Of a stretch of DNA of 64,000 nucleotides, positions 25,272 to 34,555 are shown piece by piece. Below the pieces are notes generated by a model. That model did not search any database and was not told the origin of the DNA. It was given only the letters and a program-made list of their open reading frames with translations. Position numbers and translations under genes: made by a program. This stretch comes from JBDOQU01 sp039839375 (GTDB taxonomy: Bacteria > Pseudomonadota > Alphaproteobacteria > DSM-16000 > Inquilinaceae), in contig NZ_JBDOQU010000018.1 in the NCBI RefSeq assembly GCF_039839375.1, positions 1 through 64,000 of the forward strand. Reading direction: 5' to 3'. The first letter of the stretch is position 1. Each line of letters starts with the position of its first letter.

Positions 25272-25300
25272 ACCATATCAACCAGGAGTTGCTGCGTCCA
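25272..25300 (-). promoter_or_regulatory. Possible promoter of the AT-rich orphan gene
   Basis: On the minus strand TGGACG (25300-25295), a 17-bp spacer, then TATGGT (25277-25272), each matching four of six consensus bases. It lies just after the rpsA terminator and 30 bp before the start codon. Confidence 0.4.
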
Positions 25301-25310
25301 TACGTCGCGC

Positions 25311-25347
25311 AAAAGAAAACCGGCCGCCGGTTGCCCGGCGGCCGGTT
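25311..25347 (-). terminator. Rho-independent terminator of rpsA
   Basis: On the minus strand a perfect 13-bp stem AACCGGCCGCCGG / CCGGCGGCCGGTT with the tetraloop GCAA, followed by TTCTTTTG. It lies 25 bp after the rpsA stop. One of the clearest terminators in the window. Confidence 0.9.
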
Positions 25348-25371
25348 CGACCTTGGGGAGCGGATCGCTCC

Positions 25372-27090
25372 TTACTTGTCGTCTTCCTTCTGGCCGGCCT
25401 GCGCCTTCTTCAGCGCGGCCCCCAGGATGTCGCCCAGCGAGGCGCCGGAGTCCGAGGAGCCGAATTCGGCCATGGCCTTCTTCTCGTCCTCGACTTCCTT
25501 GGCCTTGATGGAGAGCGAGATCTTGCGGGTGGCGCGGTCGATCTGGGTGATCTTGGCGTCCACCTTCTCGCCCACGGCGAACCGCTCCGGACGCTGGTCC
25601 TGACGGTCGCGGGCAAGGTCGCTCTTGCGGATGAAGCCGGTCTGGCCCTCGCCGACGGAAACCTCGATGCCGCCGTCGGTGATCTGGGTGACCGTCGTGG
25701 TGACGATGTCGCCGCGCTTCACCGTGCCGGCCGACTTCTCGAACGGGTCGTCGACAAGCTGCTTCATGCCGAGCGAGATGCGCTCCTTCTCGACATCGAC
25801 GTCAAGCACCTTGACCTTAACCATGTCGCCCTTCTTGAACTCCTGGATCGCCTCCTCGCCGGAGCGGTCCCAGGTGATGTCCGAAAGGTGGACCATGCCG
25901 TCGATATCGCCGGGCAGGCCGACGAACAGGCCGAACTCGGTGATGTTCTTGACCTCGCCCTCGATCTCGGTCCCGACCGGGAAGCGGTCGGAGAAGCCGT
26001 CCCAGGGGTTCTCCAGGCACTGCTTGAGGCCCAGGCTGATGCGGCGCTTCACCGGATCGACGTCGAGCACCATGATCTCGACCTCCTGGGAGGTCGACAC
26101 GATCTTGCCCGGATGGATGTTCTTCTTGGTCCAGGACATCTCCGAGACATGGACCAGCCCCTCGATCCCCGGCTCCAGCTCCACGAAGGCGCCGTAGTCG
26201 GTGATGTTGGTGACGCGGCCCTTGAACTTCGCGCCGACCGGGTACTTCGCTTCGACGCCTTCCCAGGGGTCGGCCTCGAGCTGCTTCATGCCCAGGCTGA
26301 TGCGCTGGGTCTCCGGGTTGAAGCGGATGACCTGCACCTGGACGTTCTGGCCGATCTGCAGGGCCTCGGTCGGATGATTGATGCGGCGCCACGCGATGTC
26401 GGTGACGTGCAGCAGGCCATCGACGCCGCCCAGATCGACGAACGCGCCGTAGTCGGTGATGTTCTTGACCACGCCCTGGAGGACCTGGCCTTCCTTGAGG
26501 TTGGCGACCAGTTCCGACCGCGCCTCGGCCCGGCTCTCTTCCAGCACCGCGCGGCGGCTGACCACGATGTTGCCGCGGCTGCGGTCCATCTTGAGGATCT
26601 GGAAGGGCTGGGGCGTGCCCATCAGCGGGCTGATGTCGCGCACCGGGCGGATGTCCACCTGGCTGCCCGGCAGGAAGGCGACGGCGCCGTTCAGGTCGAC
26701 CGTGAAGCCGCCCTTGACCTTGCCGAAGATCACGCCGGAGACGCGCTGCTGGTCGTTGAACGACTTCTCCAGCTGGGTCCAGCTCTCCTCGCGGCGGGCC
26801 TTCTCACGGGACAGCACGGCCTCGCCGTTCTTGTCCTCCATGCGGTCGATGAAGACCTCGACCGTGTCGCCGGGCTTGAGGTCCGGCTGCTGGCCGGGGG
26901 CGGTGAATTCCTTGACCGCGACGCGGCCTTCGGACTTAAGGCCCACATCGATCAGGGCCATGTCGTTCTCGATCGCGATGACGCGACCCTTTACGACGGT
27001 GCCTTCGAAACTGTCGGTCTGCGCGAGGCTTTCCTCAAGAAGGGCGGCGAAGCTCTCCTTGGCCGGGCTCGCGGTCTGGGTGTCTGTCAT
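25372..27090 (-). CDS. rpsA: 30S ribosomal protein S1
   Basis: 572 residues with six S1/OB repeats, as in the alphaproteobacterial type. Repeats 3-6 show VVKNITDYGAFVDLGGVDGL, VTNITDYGAFVELEPGIEGL and VKNITEFGLFVGLPGDIDGM. It binds mRNA leaders and delivers them to the 30S subunit. The start at 27090 (MTDTQTASPAKESF) is supported by the family; the frame runs further upstream but into cmk. Downstream of cmk after 145 bp, a gap probably containing its own promoter. Confidence 0.97.
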   Translation of the reverse strand: MTDTQTASPAKESFAALLEESLAQTDSFEGTVVKGRVIAIENDMALIDVGLKSEGRVAVKEFTAPGQQPDLKPGDTVEVFIDRMEDKNGEAVLSREKARREESWTQLEKSFNDQQRVSGVIFGKVKGGFTVDLNGAVAFLPGSQVDIRPVRDISPLMGTPQPFQILKMDRSRGNIVVSRRAVLEESRAEARSELVANLKEGQVLQGVVKNITDYGAFVDLGGVDGLLHVTDIAWRRINHPTEALQIGQNVQVQVIRFNPETQRISLGMKQLEADPWEGVEAKYPVGAKFKGRVTNITDYGAFVELEPGIEGLVHVSEMSWTKKNIHPGKIVSTSQEVEIMVLDVDPVKRRISLGLKQCLENPWDGFSDRFPVGTEIEGEVKNITEFGLFVGLPGDIDGMVHLSDITWDRSGEEAIQEFKKGDMVKVKVLDVDVEKERISLGMKQLVDDPFEKSAGTVKRGDIVTTTVTQITDGGIEVSVGEGQTGFIRKSDLARDRQDQRPERFAVGEKVDAKITQIDRATRKISLSIKAKEVEDEKKAMAEFGSSDSGASLGDILGAALKKAQAGQKEDDK

Positions 27091-27235
27091 GTCTGCTCCT
27101 TGATGATCGACCGAGGGATCGCCGCGGGTCGTCCCGCAATGGAAAGCGAAATCCTTCGGGTCATCGGGCCCGTTCCTGTCGCGGCCATCCCGATGCGATC
27201 GGTGTCCTTGACGCGGGACGGAAGAGCGTTCGGCG

Positions 27236-27865
27236 CTAAGGCCGGCCCGATCTTCCTGAAACAAACGACAAAGCCGCCTCGAACGCCTGATCGGCGTTGA
27301 GATGGCTGGTGTCCAGGACGAACGCATCTTCGGCGGGGGTGAGCGGAGCCACCGTCCGGCCGCTGTCGCGCGCGTCGCGCTGTTCCATGTCCCGCAGGAC
27401 GGCATCGTATATAGCGTCTTCGCCGCGTTCCCGCAACTCACGGAATCGCCTTGTCGCGCGGGCTTCGACCGAGGCGGTGACGAACAACTTCGCGTCGGCG
27501 TCCGGGCAGACGACCGTGCCGATATCGCGTCCGTCCAGCACCGCGCCGGGGCCGGTGGCGGCGAAGCGGCGCTGGAAGTCCAAAAGCGCCGCGCGCACCG
27601 CCGGGATCGCCGCCACCTTCGAGGCCGCCTGGGCGACCTCGTCCGTGCGCAGGGCGGGGTCGGCCGCATCCTCCGGACGCACCGCCTCGGCGGCGGTGAC
27701 AGCGTCGGCGGGATCGGACGGGTCGCCGCCGGCGCGCAGCACGCGCAGGCCGGTCGCCCGGTAGAGCGCGCCCGTGTCCAGATGGCCGAGGCCGAAATGC
27801 GCCGCCAGCCGCCGGCCGAGCGTGCCCTTGCCCGATGCGGCGGGGCCGTCGATCGCGATGATCAC
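27236..27865 (-). CDS. cmk: Cytidylate kinase
   Basis: 209 residues. N-terminal P-loop IIAIDGPAASGKGTLGRRLA, then GHLDTGALYRATG and, centrally, LDGRDIGTVVCPDADAKLF. It phosphorylates CMP/dCMP. The start overlaps the aroA stop by ATGA. aroA-cmk-rpsA is a conserved order. Confidence 0.96.
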   Translation of the reverse strand: MIIAIDGPAASGKGTLGRRLAAHFGLGHLDTGALYRATGLRVLRAGGDPSDPADAVTAAEAVRPEDAADPALRTDEVAQAASKVAAIPAVRAALLDFQRRFAATGPGAVLDGRDIGTVVCPDADAKLFVTASVEARATRRFRELRERGEDAIYDAVLRDMEQRDARDSGRTVAPLTPAEDAFVLDTSHLNADQAFEAALSFVSGRSGRP

Positions 27866-29202
27866 GGCGCCGGCTCCGCGATCTCCGCGCCCAGCCCGTT
27901 CATCAGTTCGGCGAAGCCCGGGAAGCTGGTCTCGATCGGGCGGGAATCGTCGATGGCGACGGGCGCGTCGGCCGCCGTCCCGAGGACGAGGAAGCTCATC
28001 GCGATCCGGTGGTCCAGCGCGGTCGCGACGGTCGCGCCGCCGGCCGGCGGGCGGCCGGTCCCGTGGACGGTCAGCGTATCCTCCCCGGCCTCGACCCTCG
28101 CCCCACAGGCGGCCAGCCCGTCGGCGGTCATGGCGAGGCGGTCGCTCTCCTTCACCCGCAGCTCCGCGACCCCCAGCATGCGGGTCGTGCCTTCCGCGCA
28201 GGCAGCGGCGACGGCGAGGATGGGGTATTCGTCGATCATGCTGGGTGCGCGCTCCGGCGGCACGTCGATTCCCTTCAGCGCGCCTCCGCGGATGCGAAGA
28301 TCGGCGACCGGCTCCCCGGCCTCGACGCGCCGGTTCTCGAAACTGATGTCGCCGCCCATCTCGATCAGCGTGTCGATCAGGCCAGTGCGGCGCGGGTTGA
28401 GGCCGACGCCCGCCAGCCGGACGTCCGATCCTGGCCGGATCAGCGCAGCGACGATCGGGAAGGCGGCCGAGGAGACGTCGCCCGGCACCCTGATCTCCCG
28501 CCCGGTCAGCTCCGGCTGGCCCGTGATCGAGATGGCCTGCCCGTCCTCGCTGTCCTCGACCGCCACCTCCGCGCCGAAATGGCGGAGCATGTGTTCGGAA
28601 TGGTCGCGCGTCGCCTCGCGCTCGATGACCGTGGTGGTTCCGGGCGTGTTGAGGCCGGCCAGCAGGATCGCCGATTTCACCTGCGCCGAGGCGACGGGCA
28701 GGACATAGGTTACGGGCAGCGACGCGTCGGCCCCGATCACGGCCATCGGCAGGCGGCCGCCGGAACGGCAGACGAAGCGCGCGCCCATCTGCTCCAGCGG
28801 CACGGTCACCCGCGCCATCGGCCGCTTCACCAGGGAGGCGTCGCCGGTCATGAAGGCGGTCAGCGGATGGGTGGCCAGCAGCCCGGCCAGAAGCCGGGTG
28901 GAGGTGCCGCTATTGCCCATGTCGAGCACCGAGGAAGGCTCCGAAAGACCGCCGACGCCGACGCCCCAGATCCGCCAGACGCCGTCATCCCCGCGCGTAA
29001 CCTTGCAGCCCATCGCGCGCATGGCCGCGCCGGTCGCCAGAACGTCCTCCCCCTCCAGCAGGCCGTGAACGGTCGTTTCGCCCACCGCGACGCCGCCCAG
29101 CATCAGCGCCCTGTGGGAGATCGACTTGTCGCCGGGAACGCGGACGGCGCCGGCCAAGCGTGCGGCCTTGCGGGAGACGAGCGGCAGCGGTCGGTGCGTC
29201 AC
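27862..29202 (-). CDS. aroA: 3-phosphoshikimate 1-carboxyvinyltransferase (EPSP synthase)
   Basis: 446 residues; shikimate pathway. PGDKSISHRALMLGG is the N-terminal signature, and GDASLVKRPMARV resembles the class II alphaproteobacterial type. In the glyphosate-determining loop the protein reads DMGNSGTSTRL, with glycine where insensitive class II enzymes have alanine. The C-terminal RVKESDRLAMTADGL is intact. It feeds TrpA/B/F and PheA encoded elsewhere in the window. It is divergent from the TIGR02300 gene across a 201-bp gap. Confidence 0.96.
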   Translation of the reverse strand: MTHRPLPLVSRKAARLAGAVRVPGDKSISHRALMLGGVAVGETTVHGLLEGEDVLATGAAMRAMGCKVTRGDDGVWRIWGVGVGGLSEPSSVLDMGNSGTSTRLLAGLLATHPLTAFMTGDASLVKRPMARVTVPLEQMGARFVCRSGGRLPMAVIGADASLPVTYVLPVASAQVKSAILLAGLNTPGTTTVIEREATRDHSEHMLRHFGAEVAVEDSEDGQAISITGQPELTGREIRVPGDVSSAAFPIVAALIRPGSDVRLAGVGLNPRRTGLIDTLIEMGGDISFENRRVEAGEPVADLRIRGGALKGIDVPPERAPSMIDEYPILAVAAACAEGTTRMLGVAELRVKESDRLAMTADGLAACGARVEAGEDTLTVHGTGRPPAGGATVATALDHRIAMSFLVLGTAADAPVAIDDSRPIETSFPGFAELMNGLGAEIAEPAP

Positions 29203-29403
29203 GGGCGGGGAACCTGTCGGGGAGGGTTGGCGTTATGGGCGGTCGGGCGCTGATAGCACAGGCGGCGGCGGATGCGAAGCCGAGGGCGTCGGCAGGACAT
29301 TCGATCGGGCGCCCGATCGCCTTTAGGCTTTGACAGCCGGCCCGCGACATGGCAAAGGGCGCGCCACTTCTGAAATTCATTGTTTAGAGACGGAGGAGCA
29401 GGC

Positions 29404-29874
29404 GTGGCCAAGCCGGAATGGGGCGCCAAGCGCATCTGCCACAACTGCGGCGCGCGCTATTACGATATGCGTCGCGACCCGATCATCTGCCCGAAATGCG
29501 GGACGGAGTTCGATCCAGAGGCGTTCCTGAAATCCCGGCGCAGCCGCGCCGCGGTGGTCGAGGACATCAAGCCCGCCAAGGCCAAGCGCAAGGCCGCGGC
29601 GGTCGACGAGGCCGCCGAGGACGAGGTCGAGGATCAGGAGGATGAGGATCTCGACCAGGAGGACGAGGCTGCGGACGATCTGGTCGAGGACGATTCCGAC
29701 GACGATGCGGACGAGTCGGAGGGCGACGACAAGCCCAAGAAAAAGAAGAAGGTCGATGACGACATCGAGGATGATTCCGACGATGGCGACGTCCTTCTGG
29801 AAGACGCGTCGGAGCTCGGCGACGACGACGACGTCGAGGATGTCGTCGACCTGGAGGATGACGAGGAACGCTGA
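29404..29874 (+). CDS. TIGR02300-family acidic zinc-ribbon protein
   Basis: 156 residues from GTG 29404, preceded by GGAGGAG. The N-terminus KPEWGAKRICHNCGARYYD...IICPKCGTEF has two CxxC pairs, a zinc ribbon. The rest is an unusually acidic low-complexity tail of Asp/Glu runs broken by KPKKKKK. The domain is nearly confined to alphaproteobacteria and has no assigned function; nucleic-acid or RNA-polymerase contact would be plausible. It is commonly next to aroA and a tRNA-Ala gene, as here. Confidence 0.9.
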   Translation: MAKPEWGAKRICHNCGARYYDMRRDPIICPKCGTEFDPEAFLKSRRSRAAVVEDIKPAKAKRKAAAVDEAAEDEVEDQEDEDLDQEDEAADDLVEDDSDDDADESEGDDKPKKKKKVDDDIEDDSDDGDVLLEDASELGDDDDVEDVVDLEDDEER

Positions 29875-29891
29875 TTCGCCGGGAGAATCCC

Positions 29892-29916
29892 GCCTCTCGC
29901 CGAGGCCGGCATTTTT
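29892..29916 (+). terminator. Possible terminator after TIGR02300 gene
   Basis: GCCTC (29892-29896) and GAGGC (29902-29906) form a short stem; ATTTTT follows after CGGC. The stem is only 5 bp, so the call is moderate. Confidence 0.4.
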
Positions 29917-29997
29917 CGCTTGATCCCGAGGGGTCATCTGACGAATATGCCGGCCCGCGCGGCCCCCTGGCCGCCGGCTCAAGGAATTCAAGGTTTC

Positions 29998-30073
<76 letters not shown>

Positions 30074-30081
30074 AACTTCTC

Positions 30082-30124
30082 AAAGGGTTCGAGGCCTTGC
30101 GCTTCGGACCCTTTGTCGTTTTGA
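30082..30124 (+). terminator. Rho-independent terminator of tRNA-Ala
   Basis: AAAGGGT (30082-30088) pairs with ACCCTTT (30108-30114), with an inner CGAGGC/GCTTCG stem and a 5-nt loop, then GTCGTTTTG. Confidence 0.8.
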
Positions 30125-30191
30125 CGCGCGATGCGTTTCAGTCCAGCACCGTCGACGCTCCCGCCTTCCGTCGGTCGATCGCCCGGCCTCG

Positions 30192-30220
30192 TTGACAGGG
30201 TTCGGCGGCTGACCCATGGT
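30192..30220 (+). promoter_or_regulatory. Possible dapD promoter
   Basis: A perfect -35 TTGACA at 30192-30197, a 17-bp spacer and a poor -10 CATGGT, 48 bp before dapD. The remaining bases between the tRNA terminator and dapD show nothing else. Confidence 0.35.
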
Positions 30221-30267
30221 GCGGTCGAACCTCCTGATTCCACCCGCATTCAGATGATTTTCAGCCC

Positions 30268-31113
30268 ATGACCAACACCGCGCTCAGCCAGGCGATCGAA
30301 GCCGCTTGGGAAATCCGCGACGAATTGACGCCAGCCGCGACCGGCCCGGCCCGCGAGGCGGTGGAGGCGGCGCTGGACGGGCTCGACAGCGGGCGGCTGC
30401 GGGTGGCGGAGAAGGTGGACGGCGCCTGGACCGTCCATCAATGGCTGAAGAAGGCCGTCCTCCTGTCCTTCCGCCTCAACGACATGAGCGTGATAGACGG
30501 CGGCCCCGGCGGATCGGGCTGGTGGGACAAGGTCCCGTCCAAATTCGCCGGCTGGGGGCCGGAGGAATTCAGGGCCGCCGGGTTCCGGGCGGTGCCCAAC
30601 GCCGTCGTCCGCCGGTCGGCCTATGTAGCGCCGGGCGTGGTGCTGATGCCCAGCTTCGTCAATCTGGGCGCGCGCATCGACAGCGGCGCGATGATCGACA
30701 CCTGGGCGACCGTGGGGTCCTGCGCCCAGATCGGCCGGGACGTCCACATCTCCGGCGGGGCCGGTATCGGCGGCGTGCTGGAGCCTCTCCAGGCCGGGCC
30801 GGTGGTGATCGAGGACAATTGCTTCATCGGCGCACGCTCCGAAGTGGTCGAAGGCGTGGTCGTGGAGGAGGGGTCGGTGCTCTCCATGGGCGTCTTCATC
30901 GGCGCCTCGACCAAGATCGTCGACCGGACGACCGGGGAGATCCATGTCGGGCGGGTGCCGGCCTATTCGGTCGTCGTGCCGGGCACGCTGCCGGCGCGCC
31001 AGCCCCTGCCGAACGGCGATCCCGGCCCCGGCCTCTATTGCGCGGTCATCATCAAGCGCGTGGACGAGCGGACGCGGTCGAAGATCTCGATCAACGACCT
31101 GCTACGGGCATGA
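30268..31113 (+). CDS. dapD: 2,3,4,5-tetrahydropyridine-2,6-dicarboxylate N-succinyltransferase
   Basis: 281 residues; succinylase branch of lysine/diaminopimelate synthesis. The second half is a left-handed beta-helix of hexapeptide repeats (AYVAPGVVLMPSFVNLGARI, GAMIDTWATVGSCAQIG). The C-terminal RTRSKISINDLLR is the family ending. Its stop overlaps the dapE start by ATGA, so the two enzymes of the branch are coupled. Confidence 0.97.
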   Translation: MTNTALSQAIEAAWEIRDELTPAATGPAREAVEAALDGLDSGRLRVAEKVDGAWTVHQWLKKAVLLSFRLNDMSVIDGGPGGSGWWDKVPSKFAGWGPEEFRAAGFRAVPNAVVRRSAYVAPGVVLMPSFVNLGARIDSGAMIDTWATVGSCAQIGRDVHISGGAGIGGVLEPLQAGPVVIEDNCFIGARSEVVEGVVVEEGSVLSMGVFIGASTKIVDRTTGEIHVGRVPAYSVVVPGTLPARQPLPNGDPGPGLYCAVIIKRVDERTRSKISINDLLRA

Positions 31114-32264
31114 GCGGGATCGATCCGGTCGCGCTGGCGAGAGCGCTGATCCGCTGCCCCAGCGTCACCCCGGCCGACGAAGGTGCGCTCGACACCGTGC
31201 AGGGTGCGCTGGAGGGGTTGGGCTTCGTCTGCCACCGGCTCGTCTTCTCCGAAGAAGGGCAGCCCGATATCGACAATCTCTACGCCCGGCTGGGAACGGG
31301 CGGCCGGAATTTCTGTTTCGCCGGACATACCGATGTCGTGCCGGTGGGCGATTCCGGGGCCTGGACCCACGACCCCTTCGGCGGCGTGATCGCGGACGGA
31401 CTCCTTTACGGAAGGGGCGCGGCCGACATGAAGGGCGCCGTGGCCGCCTTCGCCGGCGGCGTCTCCCGCTTCCTCGACGGCGCGGGACCGGAGTTCGGCG
31501 GGTCGGTCAGCCTGCTGATCACCGGCGACGAGGAAGGCGACGCGGTCAATGGCACAAGGAAGGTGCTGGGCTGGCTGAAGGAGCGGGGCGAGCGGATCGA
31601 CGCGTGCATCGTCGGGGAGCCGACCAACCCCGACCGGCTGGGGCAGATGATCAAGATCGGCCGGCGCGGGTCGATGACCGGCCGGCTGACCGTTCACGGA
31701 ATCCAGGGTCACACCGCCTATCCGGCGCAGGCGGACAACCCGCTGCCGCGGCTGGTGCGGATGCTTGAAGCCGTCACGGCGGAGCCGCTGGACCGGGGAA
31801 GCGACCATTTCGATCCCAGCAATCTGGAGATCACCACGATCGATGTCGGCAATCCCGTGAACAACGTCATTCCGGCGCAGGGCCGGGCGACGATCAACAT
31901 CCGCTTCAACGATCTGCACGATTCAGCGGCGCTGGAAGGCTGGCTGCGCGAGTGTTTCGACCGGATCGGCGGGCGCTACGAGCTTTCGGTGCGCGTCACC
32001 GGCGAGAGTTTCCTGACCCCGCCCGGCCCGCTGTCCGAACTGGTGGCCGGCGCGGTCGAGCGCGTGACCGGCCTGCGGCCGGAGCTCAGCACCACCGGCG
32101 GCACGTCGGATGCCCGATTCATCAAGGATCGTTGCCCGGTCGTGGAGTTCGGCCTGGTCAATCGCACGATCCACCAGGTGGACGAGCATGTGGAGACGGC
32201 CGACATCGACCGGCTGGCCGACATCTACGCCGCGACCCTCGCCGCCTATTTCGGAAAGCCGTGA
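31110..32264 (+). CDS. dapE: Succinyl-diaminopimelate desuccinylase
   Basis: 384-residue M20 metallohydrolase. Zinc-site motifs are intact: CFAGHTDVVPVGD, LYGRGAADMKGAVAAF, ITGDEEGDAVNGT with the catalytic Glu-Glu pair, and GGTSDARFI near the end. The lid domain is in the middle (IQGHTAYP). The stop overlaps the next start as GTGA. Confidence 0.96.
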   Translation: MSGIDPVALARALIRCPSVTPADEGALDTVQGALEGLGFVCHRLVFSEEGQPDIDNLYARLGTGGRNFCFAGHTDVVPVGDSGAWTHDPFGGVIADGLLYGRGAADMKGAVAAFAGGVSRFLDGAGPEFGGSVSLLITGDEEGDAVNGTRKVLGWLKERGERIDACIVGEPTNPDRLGQMIKIGRRGSMTGRLTVHGIQGHTAYPAQADNPLPRLVRMLEAVTAEPLDRGSDHFDPSNLEITTIDVGNPVNNVIPAQGRATINIRFNDLHDSAALEGWLRECFDRIGGRYELSVRVTGESFLTPPGPLSELVAGAVERVTGLRPELSTTGGTSDARFIKDRCPVVEFGLVNRTIHQVDEHVETADIDRLADIYAATLAAYFGKP

Positions 32265-32833
32265 CGTCGGACGACATCCTCCGCTTCCTCTTCGGCGCCT
32301 ATCGGCTGGCCCGCGGCGACCCGCGCGGCATGAGCTTCTTCGACCGAACGCCGGAGGGCGCGCTGCGCAGCTTCACAGCCGCGCTGGTCGTGCTGCCGAT
32401 CTTCGTCATCGTCGACGCGGTCCAGACCGCGCCGCTGTTCGGCCAGACGCCCTGGTGGGCGCTGCTCGGCGTCGGCGCGCTGGCTTATGCGATCCGCTGG
32501 ACGGCTTATCCCGTGGCGATGATCCAGATCGTCCGACTGATCGATCGGGAGGCGCGCTATCCGGACTTCCTGGCCGCCTATAACTGGTCGGCCGCGCTGG
32601 TCTATCCGGTCTACCTGCCGGTGGTCCTGATCTCCGCCGCCGGCTGGCTGCCGGTGGAGGCGATCGGCCTGATGGGGCTGGCGGTCACGATCGCAGCCCT
32701 GGTCTATCAATGGTATGTGACGAAGGTCGCGCTGTCGGTCGGCGGCGGCATGGCGGCGGGGCTGGTCGCCGTGGATTTCGCGCTCAGCCTGCTGATCGTC
32801 AACACCACGCTGGACATGCTTCAGCCGGCCTGA
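32261..32833 (+). CDS. Conserved inner-membrane protein of unknown function
   Basis: 190 residues from GTG 32261, which overlaps the dapE stop. About five hydrophobic segments (near 40-58, 64-82, 105-128, 132-150 and 165-185). It has no recognisable catalytic motif. The position between dapE and truA recurs in alphaproteobacteria, which suggests a real gene. The end overlaps convergent truA by 13 bp. Confidence 0.75.
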   Translation: MTSDDILRFLFGAYRLARGDPRGMSFFDRTPEGALRSFTAALVVLPIFVIVDAVQTAPLFGQTPWWALLGVGALAYAIRWTAYPVAMIQIVRLIDREARYPDFLAAYNWSAALVYPVYLPVVLISAAGWLPVEAIGLMGLAVTIAALVYQWYVTKVALSVGGGMAAGLVAVDFALSLLIVNTTLDMLQPA

Positions 32834-33585
32834 CCGTCCGTTCCCGGCGGGTAGGCGACGCTGACGAAATAGAGCCCGTCGGGCGGGGCGGTCGGGCCGG
32901 CCGACGCCCGGTCGCGCGCCGCAAGCGCCGCCGCTACGTCGTCGCCCGTCCAGCGGCCCTGGCCGACCAGCTTCAGCGTGCCGACGATGTTGCGGACCAT
33001 GTGGTGGAGGAAGGACCGCGCCTCCACCGCCACCTCGATCTCCGCGCCCAGACGCCGCACGTCCAGCCGCTCCAGCGTCTTGACCGGCGATTTCGCTTGG
33101 CATTCGCTGGCCCGGAAGCTGGTGAAGTCGTGATGGCCGACCAGTCGCTGGGCGGCCTCATGCATCGCGTCGGCATCCAGCCGGCCCGGCACCCTCCAGG
33201 CCAGCCCGGCTTCGAAGGTCAGCGGCGCGCGCCGGTTGACGATGCGGTAGCGATACGCCCGGCGGATGGCGGACAGCCGGGCGTCGAAATCGTCCGACGC
33301 CTCGTTCACCGAAAGGATAGAGACCGGGTGCGGCCGCAGATGGGCGTTCAGCGCCCCCTGCACCTCCCGGGGCGTGGTCGGGCGGGCGATGTCGACATGG
33401 GCGACCTGCCCCAGCGCGTGGACGCCGGAATCCGTGCGGCCGGCGCAGGCGACGCGGGTTTCCTCCCCGCAGAAGGCCGTGACGGCTTCCTCCACCGCCT
33501 GCTGGACCGACAGGCCGTTCGCCTGCCGCTGCCAGCCGACGAAGGGCCGGCCGTCATATTCGATGGTCAGCTTGTAGCGGGTCAC
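32821..33585 (-). CDS. truA: tRNA pseudouridine(38-40) synthase
   Basis: 254 residues. The catalytic aspartate is D52 in CAGRTDSGVHALGQVAH; YDGRPFVGWQRQ and the FRASECQ segment are typical. It modifies the anticodon stem-loop. The start overlaps the fmt stop by 4 bp; together with fmt and def it forms a translation-related operon. Confidence 0.96.
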   Translation of the reverse strand: MTRYKLTIEYDGRPFVGWQRQANGLSVQQAVEEAVTAFCGEETRVACAGRTDSGVHALGQVAHVDIARPTTPREVQGALNAHLRPHPVSILSVNEASDDFDARLSAIRRAYRYRIVNRRAPLTFEAGLAWRVPGRLDADAMHEAAQRLVGHHDFTSFRASECQAKSPVKTLERLDVRRLGAEIEVAVEARSFLHHMVRNIVGTLKLVGQGRWTGDDVAAALAARDRASAGPTAPPDGLYFVSVAYPPGTDGQAG

Positions 33586-34505
33586 AGCCGGATGCCGGCC
33601 GGCAGCGGATAGCCGCGCAGGAAGGCTTGGGCGTCGACCGGCCCCTTGCCGGGCCGCTGGAGCCTGAGGGGACGGACCGCCCCGCCCCGCGCGCAGGCGA
33701 TGGTCAGCCGGTCGTCCAGCACCTCGCCCGGCGCGCCATGGGCGTCGGGGACGGTCTCAATCGCCAGCACCTTGATGCGATCGGCCTCATGATCGAACCA
33801 GACTCCGGGCCAGGGCGTCAGCGCACGGACCTGCCGGTCGGCCAGCGCGGCATCCTCCCAGTCCAGCCTTCCGTCCTCCTTCGTGATCTTGGCGGCATAG
33901 GTCACGCCGTCCTCCGGCTGCGGTTCGGCGCGCAAGCTGCCATCGGCGAGGCCGGCCAGGGCGGGGACGATCAGCTCCGCCCCCAGCCCGGCGAGCGCGT
34001 CGTGCAGCGTGCCGGCGTCTGTTTCAGCGGCGATCGGGACATGCGCCTTCAGCAGCATCGGCCCGGTGTCCAGCCCCGCCTCCATCATCATGATGGTGAC
34101 GCCCGTCTCCTCGTCGCCGGCCAGGATGGCGCGCTGGATCGGCGCGGCTCCCCGCCAGCGGGGCAGCAGCGAGGCATGGACGTTGACGCAGCCGAGACGC
34201 GGCGCGTCGAGGATCGGCTTCGGCAGGATGAGGCCGTAGGCCGCGACGACAGCGGCGTCCAGCCCCAGCGCCGCGAAGGCCGCCTGCTCGCCCGCATCCT
34301 TCAGCGAGCCTGGATGCCGGACCTCGATCCCCGCCGTCAGCGCCGCCTCATGGACCGGCGACCGCCGCTCCCGATGCCCCCGCCCGGCGGGGCGGGGCGG
34401 CTGGGTGTAGACCGCCGCCACATCATGGCCGGCATCGATCAGGGCACGGAGGCTGGGCACGGCGAAATCCGGCGTGCCCATGAAGGCGAGGCGAAGGCGG
34501 GTCAT
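33582..34505 (-). CDS. fmt: Methionyl-tRNA formyltransferase
   Basis: 307 residues starting MTRLRLAFMGTPDFAVPSL. Catalytic-site segment NVHASLLPRWRGAAPIQRAI and DTGPML are present. An in-frame extension to 34583 only translates B-type repeat and leader sequence, so ATG 34505 is used. Downstream of def after about 100 bp containing that repeat. Confidence 0.96.
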   Translation of the reverse strand: MTRLRLAFMGTPDFAVPSLRALIDAGHDVAAVYTQPPRPAGRGHRERRSPVHEAALTAGIEVRHPGSLKDAGEQAAFAALGLDAAVVAAYGLILPKPILDAPRLGCVNVHASLLPRWRGAAPIQRAILAGDEETGVTIMMMEAGLDTGPMLLKAHVPIAAETDAGTLHDALAGLGAELIVPALAGLADGSLRAEPQPEDGVTYAAKITKEDGRLDWEDAALADRQVRALTPWPGVWFDHEADRIKVLAIETVPDAHGAPGEVLDDRLTIACARGGAVRPLRLQRPGKGPVDAQAFLRGYPLPAGIRL

Positions 34506-34555
34506 GCCGGCCGTTGTACCGCGTGGGTGTGATGGGGCAAGCGGGATCGCAAACC

